From Heterotrichella gracilis (Eukaryota > Sar > Xanthophyceae > Tribonematales > Xanthonemataceae), in assembly GCA_032358255.1 (NCBI GenBank), contig JAULBX010026319.1, positions 1 to 49,595 on the forward strand: 49,595 bases of DNA, given 5' to 3'. The notes below the pieces were generated by a model. It was not told the origin of the DNA and searched no databases. It saw nothing but the letters and a program-made list of their open reading frames with translations. Position numbers and translations under genes: made by a program. Shown one piece after another: positions 20,524 through 31,400 of this stretch (position 1 is its first letter; each line of letters begins with the position of its first letter).

Positions 20524-21863
20524 CCCCTGAATCAGCTAAACTAGCCATAAATGCTGCAAAAAGTTTAATCCCAGCTGATGATCATTATGGTACATTGTTG
20601 TCATGCCATGTAGAATTATTCACTTATTAATATTGATTAATAATGCCATTGTTGTCATGCCATACATCCTTAATAACATTGTAAAAGTAAAAGTAACAAT
20701 GCCACATGGCATGTGTCACATGATTCATAATGGAAAGTAATTACAAGGCATGTACTACCATGCTTAGCCTGGCCCCATATGTATGCTGCATACATCATCA
20801 TGCAGCATCATGATGACACTCTATGGTCATATATTTGTTCTTGCTCATGTTCCTGCTTTGCAAAGCACCTGGTGATCCTATGGGATGCAATGTTCATTGA
20901 ACTCAATAAGTTATCCCTACTAGCCTTGAAGAGTCTACAGACTATATACCTTATCCTTATTATCCTTATTCAGATTCGAAGGGAGGATGACAAGATTGTC
21001 CTGGAGAAAACAGAATAAGCTGTCGGGATCCCGCCCTAGCCTGCAACTTACTGAACCTCTAGAAGAAGCAATGGCAACTGGGACCTGAGCGGCACCGTTT
21101 GGGCGGAAACAACACCCGCAAAACCAAGTTTCAATAAATTCACGACAAGCGCCGATGTATATTGCTGGGCAAAGATGCTTGTCAAAGACACAACAGATTT
21201 GAATCAGACATGGCAAGAGGACACGAGGGACTGTATGTAAGAGGCGACGAGGATACGAGGATACAAGGAGACGTGGAGACGTGGAGACAAGCCTTAGGAG
21301 ACGAGGACTGAGACATGGAAATCATTTGTAAATTAAGAACAGATAAAGAGTTTTGAATAAACATGCGCCAATGGGGTATCACCCCTCATGGGAACGCTTG
21401 CTCATGAAGCATGGCTTGGCATATATGCAAGCCTTACACGAGGCTAGACCCCAAACGGTTGGTACCATAAAGCACAATCCCTATGCACCGCTGGACCCAA
21501 AATCCCCAACAATCCCCCTCTTGTGAACCTTACTGCCCAAATCCTCAGACATTGCTTGAATACCTCTTGCTAGCTATGCGGATAGACCCCAACCCCTCTA
21601 CCTCTAAGAAAGTACATTATTATCATCCTGGGGAATGGTGGGGCTTAAGAAGGGCGGCAACATGGTACGGCATGGAATGGAACGGCTGTTCCATGGACTA
21701 CAAGGATCCTTGCCTGCATGGCTATACTCCAAAGCGTACACAAGGCAAGCAGTACCCCAAACCCCTACACAAAGCTATACCAAAACTCTACATGAGGGGC
21801 CCTCAAAGCCATGCCATGGGTGCAGCAAGGCTTCCTGCTAGCTGGCCCACGTCCACCTGGCAG

Positions 21864-24800
21864 TCAAATCTCCTGGTTGGGTGTATATGTATCAGGGCGC
21901 ACAAACATCTCCCTATGGTCGCCGCCCTGGCTGAAGTGGAGGGTGGAGCTCTTGAAGTGGTACACAAATGTGGCTGTGTGGAGGCAAGCCTTGTGTCGGC
22001 GGACCACGCGCTTCATGAGATCTAGTTCCTGGCGCACCACCTGCACATGTAACATATCATTTTTCTGGTGAACCATTTGGACCAACCAGTAGGGTACCTA
22101 CTCGGATGTGATTAACGGTGATCACATCGTCTTCCAGGTGGAAAGGGTTAGGAAGTAAGTTATCACATGGGGTTATGTTTGCAGTTTTATTTTTTTCTTG
22201 AAGATAGGTTGGCATGCCTGGTTATGGCGCAACCCAGTGTCAGATTTAAGGGTTGTCTGCACTATTTCCAGATAGCAGCTGGTGCCCTACCAGACCTACC
22301 ACTTATGCGCACTCTCGTGCAACCCATTTCACCTGACAGCGGTCACCATGGCATGGCCCGTGAATCATGGGAAGAAAGGTAATAAATTGCATCGCATCGC
22401 AAATCCAACCCCTGACCTCTTGGATGAATCCTCGAGCTTTTATTAATGACTGTCTGTACCACTTGGCGAACACCCATTTGGCCGCCCATTGGTCCACCCA
22501 GTTAGGGTGTGATGGTTTGCTGCTTTTTCTTTCTGTGATATCTGTGATGCATGTTAACCATCGACCTCTCTCAAATCATGGACTGGTGCACGCTTGGGGG
22601 TTGTGATTGAGCTGCTGCCTCTATGTGCATGTGGCTGTGCGTGTGCGTATGGTAGGGGAAACACTGGACAGAAGGGCAATGCCCTTTTCTTTGCTCAATC
22701 CTCTTTCTTAACAACGCGCCTGTTCAAGGACAGGCTGTGTACATATTTATTTCTTTATTTCTGTGCGTGTGCGCCACAACAAGCAGTGGCGCAAGGCATA
22801 TACGGCTCACTGCTGATCTGGCTATATTGCTGAAGCGCGTATGACCAGCTGGTCCTAACCATGCTCTGTTTGGAGAGTTGCACACAGAGTTCAGTGGGGC
22901 CCTTGCGAGATGGACTAAAGTGATGTGTGCAAAATGATGGGTTTAGGCCTCACATGGCTCTTTGGCAAAGCATGAATAGTTATATTGAACCAACACGTTT
23001 TTCCAAAGCCACAGAGGTGTACTTATCCACTTCTTTTCATCCTTTATTTAGCATTTGCGCTTTCCACTGTGATATTCTGCAATCCCTCAATTCATCCATT
23101 TGTTCACTAGTCTATCTCCCACCTTATGTGTGCCATGCTGTCATGTTTCATGGTACGCCACTTGCCTTGTTGTGGGGATCAAAGAGGAATCCAGGCTGGT
23201 ACTCGATGTCCACCCCCCGGGGGACCCCAAAGAAAAAGCCCGAGAACCTCCCATCCCCGAGTTGGTGCAGCAAAGCCGGTTTGCTGACACTGTGAGCCCG
23301 CGTATCCAAAATCCACTGCACACGTGCATAGTTCAAGGGGTTGTTTACAAAATGCGCAGCGCTGTGCGACAGATTGTGTACAACCTCGATGCCGCCCCTG
23401 TTGCCCACGTATCCCAATCCTGCACAGCACATAAATAAATAATAAATAAATAAGTACGCTCTTTATCTCAAATATGAGGGCGTTGGTTGAGGAAGAGACA
23501 GAATGAGAGAGAGCCAGCATCGGAAGCTGGTCATTCCCTCATGTGTCCCTACCATAATGACCGAAGCAGCTCATAAAGCCATTGCAGGAGGAAAGCAAAA
23601 AGGACAAGCCTGACCCACACACACAACCAATAAATAAGGCTTATCCACAATGTACCACCTGTTAGCACTTTCAATGTATGAAACCGCAATGCCAGCTTCT
23701 TTGGGCGCTGGAATTCAAAATAATAAGAAACTGCCACTTTGACCGCTCTTGAAAATTTTGGAAATGCGCACTAGAGGGACTGTGGCCATTTGCTTGCCCA
23801 AACCCCTGCCATAGATGGTTTAAGAGATGGTGTAAGCTAGGACCAGGATATTCATGTGGTTGGCGCAGGGCGTGTAGAACAGACTGCTGGCTGTACTGCA
23901 GAATACAGAAGTAAAACCCTGCCATGACATAATTCCTTCATGTTAGGGCAAAGGTCACCGGGGGTCAATTGGGTCTAGCACGCAACCCCATCACCCAGAC
24001 AAACAAGCAGCAATGTTTTGGGAAATAAACAGAAGTTAGCCTCTACATTCCCTATTTTTTCGTAAAAACTACAAGTTAAAATGAATAAATTATTTTATCA
24101 TGGCCAAAGCAGGCATTCCTCACACCCGAGACAAACATGCTGCAACCTTGGTTGCACACCTGCCTAACCTGCCATGTAGGGTTAGCAGGGTCCGCACCCT
24201 TGGGTATGATAATCATGCGCATGGCCAAGCTACCCACCCACCCACCAAAACCAGGACCCATATAACCCATATGCTCAGGAGAACAAGTCAGTATAAATTT
24301 TTTTCTAACAAATTCCTTGGTGTCCATCCCTGCAAATTGGTGCAGGACCAGTCCCGTCACCCGCCAGCTTTGTGAGCACGCCATCTGGCACCCAGCTCAT
24401 TAATGGCGATAAACAAGTGGTAATTTTGGTAGATTCCTTATAAACAGTACATGCTCCTGTACAGTTATTCAATGCTGATTTGGCGCCAAACCCCTTACCG
24501 TATGGGTGAATACATGGTAGATATATAGGTGAATACATGGTAGATTTATGGGAATTATGAGAATATGCTTACCGTGCACGGTGCTCAGGGGTGTGACGAG
24601 CCCACATGCGCCTTCCTCGGTGCCCATCCCTGCCATTAGCTTTGTGAGCACGCCATCTGGCACAAGCACGTCGTTGTTCACGATGAAGAGGTGCGTGAGG
24701 TGGGTGTGGTTCTGGAAGAACTGCCACGCCATGTTCCAGTTGTGGGTCACTCCCATCGGCTTTGGGGGTGAGATGAAGGTGACGTTCATATGCTTCAGCG

Positions 24801-25945
24801 ACTGCAATGGTAGAGCAGGGTCCCAAAGGTTGGCAACATGGTACACAATGGTCTCCACCATGGTGCCCCAGGTCCACCTGGCCAGGTTCAGGCTCACGGA
24901 CTCATCCAAGGGGTCAAGGGTTTGGTTCATGATGGAGGCATTCAAGGCAACCTATTGCTGGTTCTCCATAAACTCCTCCTTTGTGGGCTATGTGGTAAAA
25001 ATGGGTAGCACCGCAGTGCGGTAAGCGGCACGACTGGTGGGCCACCATCTGCCACACAATGTCAGACGAGCCTTGGCACAAGCTAAGCTGGCTTCAAAGC
25101 TGGAATGCACATACTGAACATTGATCGCATGCTTTGGTTTTGAATTTTTTTGCAGGTACCGGCATGGACTCTCGCTGGTGGCTCAGGGTACTCAGGGGAT
25201 CAGCTACGTTTGTTAAGTGTGGCATCAAATAATCCTAAACTCTAAAGATCGTAACGCTAGAGAAGGCGTTCCCATACCTTGCGCGTTGCATCCGCACTGA
25301 GCTCGTCGACAACCAGAATGTCAAAGGTGTCTCTCACGGCAGCTAGGGAAGTCAACAACAGGATGGTCTTTTCAAACACATTGGCTGTAGCCACAGCCAC
25401 TAGGGCATGGAAGGGCTGGCTGGCTTCATGCTTTGGGGTGTGCTTTGGGTTGCAGACTGCTTGTGACGGGGGGCGCCAGGAGCTGCCACTGTGCCAGGAG
25501 GACCCAGAAGGCGAGGTGGAGTTGACTGCCTGTATGTTCAGTGTTTAGTATGAGTCACGCTTGAGAGTGAAATTGAATGACTCCAGTTTTACCGTCATAC
25601 ATTTCATGCCCCCTAGATCACGCAGTTGATTCCATACCAAAAATGGTGCCAAAGGACGTTGGTGGCACTATTGGTAGACGGGTAGTTTGCCATCCTCTTA
25701 GGGGCGGAACAGCATTCGTTGCTTGATAGATCTAGATGATCTAGATGGTCTACATGGTCAGCTTGCAAGCTAGTGACCAGCGGCTTCTACCCAGAGTTGC
25801 ATACCTGCACGATGAGTGCGTCCACATCCCCGGTGTTTCGCCAGCAGCCTTGTGCGTTTTGGTGCACGTGCGCATCTCTCACGTTGACAAGGGCCTTTGC
25901 GAGGGCCTTCGTCAAAGTAAGGGATGACCCCACGCACGAGCACAT
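21864..25945 (-). CDS. GT2-like glycosyltransferase, at least five exons
   Basis: Minus-strand exons 25945-25805, 25529-25278, 24801-24573, 23419-23166 and 22040-21864 join in phase to about 350 aa. Residues about 75-131 read HALVAVATANVFEKTILLLT then FDILVVDELSADATRK, the nucleotide-binding fold of a GT-A enzyme. THLFIVNNDVLVPDGVLTKL around 168-187 supplies the Asp motif that binds metal and nucleotide sugar. GFFFGVPRGV and KACLHTATFVYHFKSSTL follow as in family 2 enzymes. The acceptor sugar is unknown. The intron after exon 4 would start with GCAAGT, an exact GC-AG donor. A further small exon near 22095-22140, reading LEDDVITVNHIR, would add the family's ED motif, but I found no clean acceptor for it. 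The ATG choice is provisional; no signal peptide is evident. Confidence 0.8.
22661..22735. repeat. Dispersed repeat, copy 2
   Basis: GGGAAACACTGGACAGAAGG, TGCCCTTTTC, GCTCAATCC and GCGCCTGTTC parallel 918-994. Copy 1 lies in an intron of the kinase-like gene and copy 2 in an intron of the GT2-like gene. Confidence 0.55.
24325..24405 (-). pseudogene. Copy of GT2-like exon 3 part
   Basis: CCATCCCTGC, then AGCTTTGTGAGCACGCCATC and TGGCAC repeat 24626-24665 (the PDGVLTKL coding stretch) on the 3' side of exon 3. The Asp-motif codons themselves are lost. Confidence 0.75.
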
Positions 25946-27166
25946 ACACCCTATCAGAATAGAAGAGACACAGGCATACCACACAGGCGCAGACACCATC
26001 TTTCAGGTGGACACCCCAGGTCTAAAGTGTGCCACCCGTAGGTACAGGAACCACCCTTTGTATTGATCTCAAGAGCGCACATTGCATGCCGGCAGGGCCA
26101 GGGCCCTCCCAGCCCAGGGCCCTCCCAGGGGAATACTTGTAGCTCCCTTGAAAGGTCTGCCACATGTGCGGTCGCGGTGGAAGCAGGGGTGGCAGTGGTT
26201 CCGTCAGGCTAGTTGGGGGCGGTGGGGTTTCTCGTGTTAAGGATGAGTGGGTGGGGGTTGAGGTGCACGAGCACGCATACGCACACGGTGCAGTTGCATG
26301 CATGCATGTGTGTGCGTCGATCCAGCGCGGGCTTCCCCGAGGTCCCGCCTACGTCAGCGACAAGTCTGCGAGGTGGGGTCAATTGAAAAATGGTGAAGTG
26401 CTGCAGCTGCTGGCGTCATCACGAAGGCAAACTGACGTGTTGTGCGCACAAACAACTAACTAAATAAACAAAGAAAGAAAATCGTTTAAAAAAGAATTTT
26501 TGTTGAATTAAATGAATAATATAAAAAATTGCTTTGTATGATAACCGCTGACTCCGTGAGTCACGGTGTGCAAGAACAAGCAAACGGGGAAGGCAAACAA
26601 GCAAAACATGTGTGCAAACTGGCAAGACAGGTGGGGGGCACCTGGGTAAGCAAGGGAAGAGAAAGACCAAGCCCAACCGTTACGCTAGTCCAACGCAACC
26701 TGGTATCAAACCTGCATATACCTGTGTATACTATACACATTACTATACCTTACACAGTGTGCACATGTCCCTAAAAACACCAAATGCTCCAACTCGGAGC
26801 CTTTGTAATCATCATGATGCCACATTAGGGCCCTACAACTTCTTCAGAATCTGTACATCAAGATGGCTTTCACACCCTTAAAGGTTTGCCTACAAAGTTT
26901 GCCTACAGAGGAGTTTCCAGAGCTTCCCGTCCCCCAGAATCATTCTATTGACTAGATAGCAGAGTGGAAGAGGGGTTAACTGGTAAAACGTTTTGCAATA
27001 CAAACTTTGGTTAAAGCAAAACCTTGCAGCCAGCCCTGGCCCTGCGTATATGTATACCCTGCTTAAACTTTCACCGATTTCCATCCTGCCATACCCTTTT
27101 GTACGTCAAGGAATGTATGAGGCACTGATTGGGTCATGTGGCCCCACGTGACCCAATGGCCTGTAG

Positions 27167-27219
27167 CAGGGGTACACTACAGTAATAATACTAGCAGTTA
27201 GTATATTAGTATACCCCTG
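27167..27219. mobile_element. Small MITE with CAGGGGTATAC-like ends, copy 2
   Basis: An imperfect 53-base palindrome from CAGGGGTACACTACAG to TATTAGTATACCCCTG. Ten bases, GCCTGTAGCA, are repeated directly on both sides (27159-27168 and 27219-27228), like a target-site duplication. It is related to the element at 14463-14508. Confidence 0.68.
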
Positions 27220-27384
27220 CCTGTAGCACGCCGCATAATACTCCGCGCCTGCACTCGGTTGCGAACTGGGGTAACTGGGGAGCATGGTCGCCACCGCCGA
27301 CTATGTGCCTCCCTTGCCAGCTAACCACCCTCGAACCCACCCCGGTCCCCACCTCCCAACAAAACCACTTGCATTCAGTTCCAC

Positions 27385-28290
27385 CCTTGAGCTCCCTAGC
27401 CCAGCACAACCACTAGTCTCTTCAGAGCTAGGGGTCCCACCCAACAGCGGCCGGCCACCTGGCACAGGAGGGTAGGCAGTGCCGCACAATTGCATTGTTG
27501 AAACCAAAATGACGCAAAATAAACGCAGCCAGTGGCGCAATTGCCCCCAAAAACAGTCTGAGGCAAGGCACATGGTCTCCTCGGGCCTTGAACCGGCTCC
27601 ACATAGGGAGACTAAACCAGATCCACTCCCGTTGCCTATGCATGCACCATCACAAGTACCGCTGAAGGGTCCCACCCACTACACCCACCGGCCGCCACTT
27701 GGTGAAAAAGTGACAACAAGTGGGGTCCAACAACTGCTGGGGCGAAACAGTTGGACATCCCAACCCATTGAGGCAACAGAAAACACATAGATGTGTATTC
27801 TTTACTTTCCCCAAGGAGAGCCAACCAGGTGGAGCTGGCAACCAAAAATGGGATCTGCACCAGCATAACCAGCAACCCAGCCTATGACTACAATGACTCA
27901 TGCGATCAGAGCAGCACCCCAACCCCTGCACCACCGGCACCACAGGGTCCCACTCAGGACCCTGCATTTGGCACACGAAAATGAGGGGACGGCCCTGTGT
28001 GCTGGGGGCGCAGGGGCACTTTGAATGTCAAAAATGTCGCGAAGAACACAGCAGCGGTAGCTACGGTACCTACCAACCCATCTGACCCACCCCAGTAATT
28101 GAACTTCCAGCCACCAGAGATAACCAGAAATACAGAACAACAAGACACTGCATTTGGGGAAAAAGAAGAGCACATACAATGCTTTTCACGACTGATCAGC
28201 TCAACTAGCTCAACCCTGGTTGCCCCCGGCTGCACAACCAGCGCCGCGGGGTCCCACCCAGCCCCCGCCACCTGGCACAAAAATGACAAT
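27385..28290 (-). pseudogene. Array of decayed copies of the last RUS-like exon
   Basis: At least four degraded copies of the segment coding RQVATAGWDPAALVVQAGAT (source 28425-28500) lie beyond the gene's stop: 28200-28290 (VAGAGWDPAALVVQPGATRV, still well readable), about 27925-27985, 27655-27735 and 27395-27475. Flanking blocks are repeated too: ATTCTTTACTTTCCC with CCAACCCATTGA appears at about 27755-27812 and again near 28333-28388. So the unit is roughly 570 bases and includes sequence past the stop codon. Confidence 0.75.
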
Positions 28291-28406
28291 AACTGCTGGC
28301 CAACGCAGTTGGACTCCAACAAATGTTTTTATCCCAACCCATTGAACAACAAGAACAAAAAAAGGCTGTATTCTTTACTTTCCCTGAGGACAGCCAACAA
28401 GGGACG

Positions 28407-31400
28407 TCACATGCTTGCCAGCTCCACCCTGGTTGCCCCCGCCTGCACCACCAGGGCCGCAGGGTCCCACCCAGCGGTCGCCACCTGGCGCATGAAGGCG
28501 GGCATGGCGGTGCGTGCTGCATCCAGGCTGGCGGTGATGTCGGCTGGGGAGGCATCCATGATGCCCCGGCGCTGCAGCCAGGCTGCCTGCGCATCATTAC
28601 AGCTGCGTGTAAATGCGATCTGGAAGGAGAAAATGCGTTAAACTTGCATTTCACTAGTTTTACCATCACGACTTTTATGATTACAAATAATCATCAAATG
28701 TACAGTAGAAAATGTAAAATCGAATTTGGCTGTGCGTGCTGCGGCCAGGCTGGCGGTTGTGTCTGCTGGCGTGGCATCCATGATGCCCTGGCGCTGGAGC
28801 CAGGCTGCGTGCGCATCATTGCAGCTGCTTGATATGAACAAAAAGAAGAAACATGTCACCTTTTCCATTTTATCATCGTAACTTTTTTAAGAATTAGATA
28901 TAATATTTAAAAAAGTACAATTCAAATGCAAAGTACATAGTATTAAATATACGATTATTACGATAATAATCAACTTTTTTCATTCCTCATTACCAGGGGT
29001 GCAATGCCTCCATGGTGTGGCGGCGATGCAGCCATGCCCGCAGTTTGCGATGACTTCCAGGTGTAAGTGATGCCACAACCACAGTACCAGTACTGCACAG
29101 TGGGGCATTTTGCATCCAGCCAACCTACACCTGCAATTTCTCACCCCGCACCCTCGACTCTCAATCCCCGGAGGCATCCCACCCACAACACTGCCTGCAC
29201 CCCCTAAGAACCCCCATCCGTCCCCACCACCCAAACAACACATCCATTTACATACATCATACACAGTGACAACACTCCCACCCCACACCCGCAGCCTCCG
29301 CTCCCCACCCCCACCCACCTGCCACAGCGCCTGCAGAACCTCCTCACCCCCCGCGTCCCCCGCCAGCACCACGCATCCCCTCCCTCCCCTCCACACCATC
29401 ATGTACCGCTCCCCCTGGTACTCGGCTGCCAGCTGCGTCAGCTGGCGCGAGGCGAAACCTCTTCCCAGGGCCTCCTCCAGCCCCACCCCCAGGCGCACAT
29501 AGGGGGAGAGCAGCGCGGGGTCAACTATTATGTTTTCCCTGGCATTGGTCTCCTTCACGCCTGCGCATGGGGTACAGCGCACCTTTTCGTTGTTTTATAA
29601 CTTTTGAATTCCGAATATATCATATATTGCAATTTGTTTTTAAAGTTACAAGATTTACAAGATTTATTTCTACTTTTCGTATCTTGCCATTTTATCTTGT
29701 ATCATTGTGAAGTTGCACTTATGCAAATTCACAATGATACATGGTAAATGTCTTTTTCATTTTCTGCCTTTATTTCTGATCTTTTGTTTTGATCCCCCTT
29801 CCGAGTCGTCTATGTTCCTTAGGTTATTGTTTTGTTCCCCTTTCTTTTTCGCAGTTACTTTTCACATTGCTTGCGCGTGTTTAAGGCGTAGTGCCCCGCA
29901 CCTGGCAGTGGCTGGCCATCAAAATGCGCGTTGACCAGAATGCAAGCCCGCTGCTAGTTGAGGTAGGGCAGCCCTACAGGTAGGGTTGCACCAACCAGCA
30001 CCCCTTGCAAGGGCCGGCCAACATGACATCGGTGGGACTTGCACTGAATATGCAATCCCAAATTGCAACCTTCCCAAGGATTGTACCAACCTAGCGCCTC
30101 TCACCTGGCATTGGCTGTCCGTCGAAGTGCGCGTTGACCAGAATGCAAGCCCGCTTCTGGTTGAGGTATGGGAGCTGAAGGCTGGCGAGCGAGCAGTAGC
30201 GCAGGGCCACATGGGCGGCCTGCGGCACATGTCCATGTACAACCCTTGAGTAGGGTTTTCTAAAAGGGGTCAACGCAGGTGTAGGGTGGCGCGGCGCTGC
30301 TGTGTCGCCGAGGAGTCCTAGCTGAGGCATCTAAAAATCCCTGGAGTTATATGGTGTTAGAGAAACCTGGTTGAGGTAAGGGAGCTGCAGGTTGGCGAGC
30401 GAGCAATTGCGCAGGGCTACATGGGCGGCCTGCAGCGCACATGACCATAAAGAGAACCCTGAAATAGGGTTTGGGGAAGGTTGGAAGTTGCCACCACCAC
30501 CACCATTGCCAGTCTGATGTGCAGGGGGAGTCATGCCTGAACCCGCACCGCCAGGACCCCACCCTACTAATGCACACAATTCCATGGGGGTAAAGGGGGT
30601 ATCGACATTCACATGAGACCAGGGGGGGGCTGTGGCCGTGGTACCCGCATTACCGCCCACAGCCCCACCACACACTGCGGGCTGAGACCCCCAGCATGGA
30701 GTATGGCTCCTAAAACTTGTTAACTCCCCCTGTCCATCGTCCAAATCATGTCCGACTAACACCCTAAACCCTACAAAAGTGCTTTTGCCATGTGGCATGA
30801 GACCTCACAGGCAGGTGTAGTGCACTATACCCAGGGAGACACGCCGCCATTAAAGAGGAAGAAATTTCGAAAAACTAACACCCCAAACTCCTAAGAAATC
30901 AATAAAAAATACAGAGCTTTGAAAAGATAAATAGATACGATAACCATACGAAGGGGTTGTCCAAAGGCACCATACCTGCACAACCGCCCACAGCCCCACC
31001 ACCTCCTCTGCACTAGTACCCCCACTCGCAAGCGCCCGCAGCATGACCACACTGGCACCCAGGCCCAGCAGCTGACCCGTCACCTCCCACACCTGTAATA
31101 GAACGGTGAACATCAGGTATCCGTAATCGTGTACTCATTCAAAATTTGTAGTTTCAACACTCAATGTAGATTAGCTTTGTCAACTGGCGCCCAAGTTTCC
31201 TCATTGCCCGCAGCATGACCACACTGGCACCCAGGCCCAGCAGCAGACCCGTCACCTCCCACACCTACAGGGGCACAACATTGGGGTATAATAGATGCAA
31301 ATAAATAATCAATTTACGAAGTTAATTTTCCACAGACGGAGCAGGTAGCCGATCGCCCCCCACATCTGCAGTGGCAAAACATTAAATATGATGGATGCCC

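Larger units (their letters stand above)
18882..21863. other. Gene-free region between convergent genes
   Basis: About 3 kb holding 3' untranslated sequence of two genes, the repeats listed at 19736, 19998 and 20427, many CATGGCATG-type simple motifs, and a GAGGA/GAGAC-rich stretch at 21220-21310. No open frame resembling a known protein was found. A TGTAA on the minus strand at 21434-21438 could serve the gene ending at 21864. Confidence 0.5.
25946..28406. other. Intergenic region with decayed exon copies
   Basis: Upstream of the GT2-like gene and downstream of the RUS-like gene, both on the minus strand. 26120-27150 shows no gene; 26460-26535 is AT-rich. 27385-28290 is filled by decayed copies of the last RUS-like exon and its flank, described separately. 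Confidence 0.5.

Noticed and set aside
21000-21560. Possible LTR retrotransposon edge (GGTTGGTACCATAAAGC resembles a primer-binding site)
   Set aside because: No matching second LTR and no gag or pol frame could be found nearby.
22095-22140. Small extra exon LEDDVITVNHIR of the GT2-like gene as part of the model
   Set aside because: It would supply an expected ED motif, but no acceptor gives the needed phase 0, so it is only mentioned.
29110-29502. Proline-rich plus-strand open frame
   Set aside because: It is the antisense of RUS-like exon 9 and its intron; the minus strand has the conserved protein.
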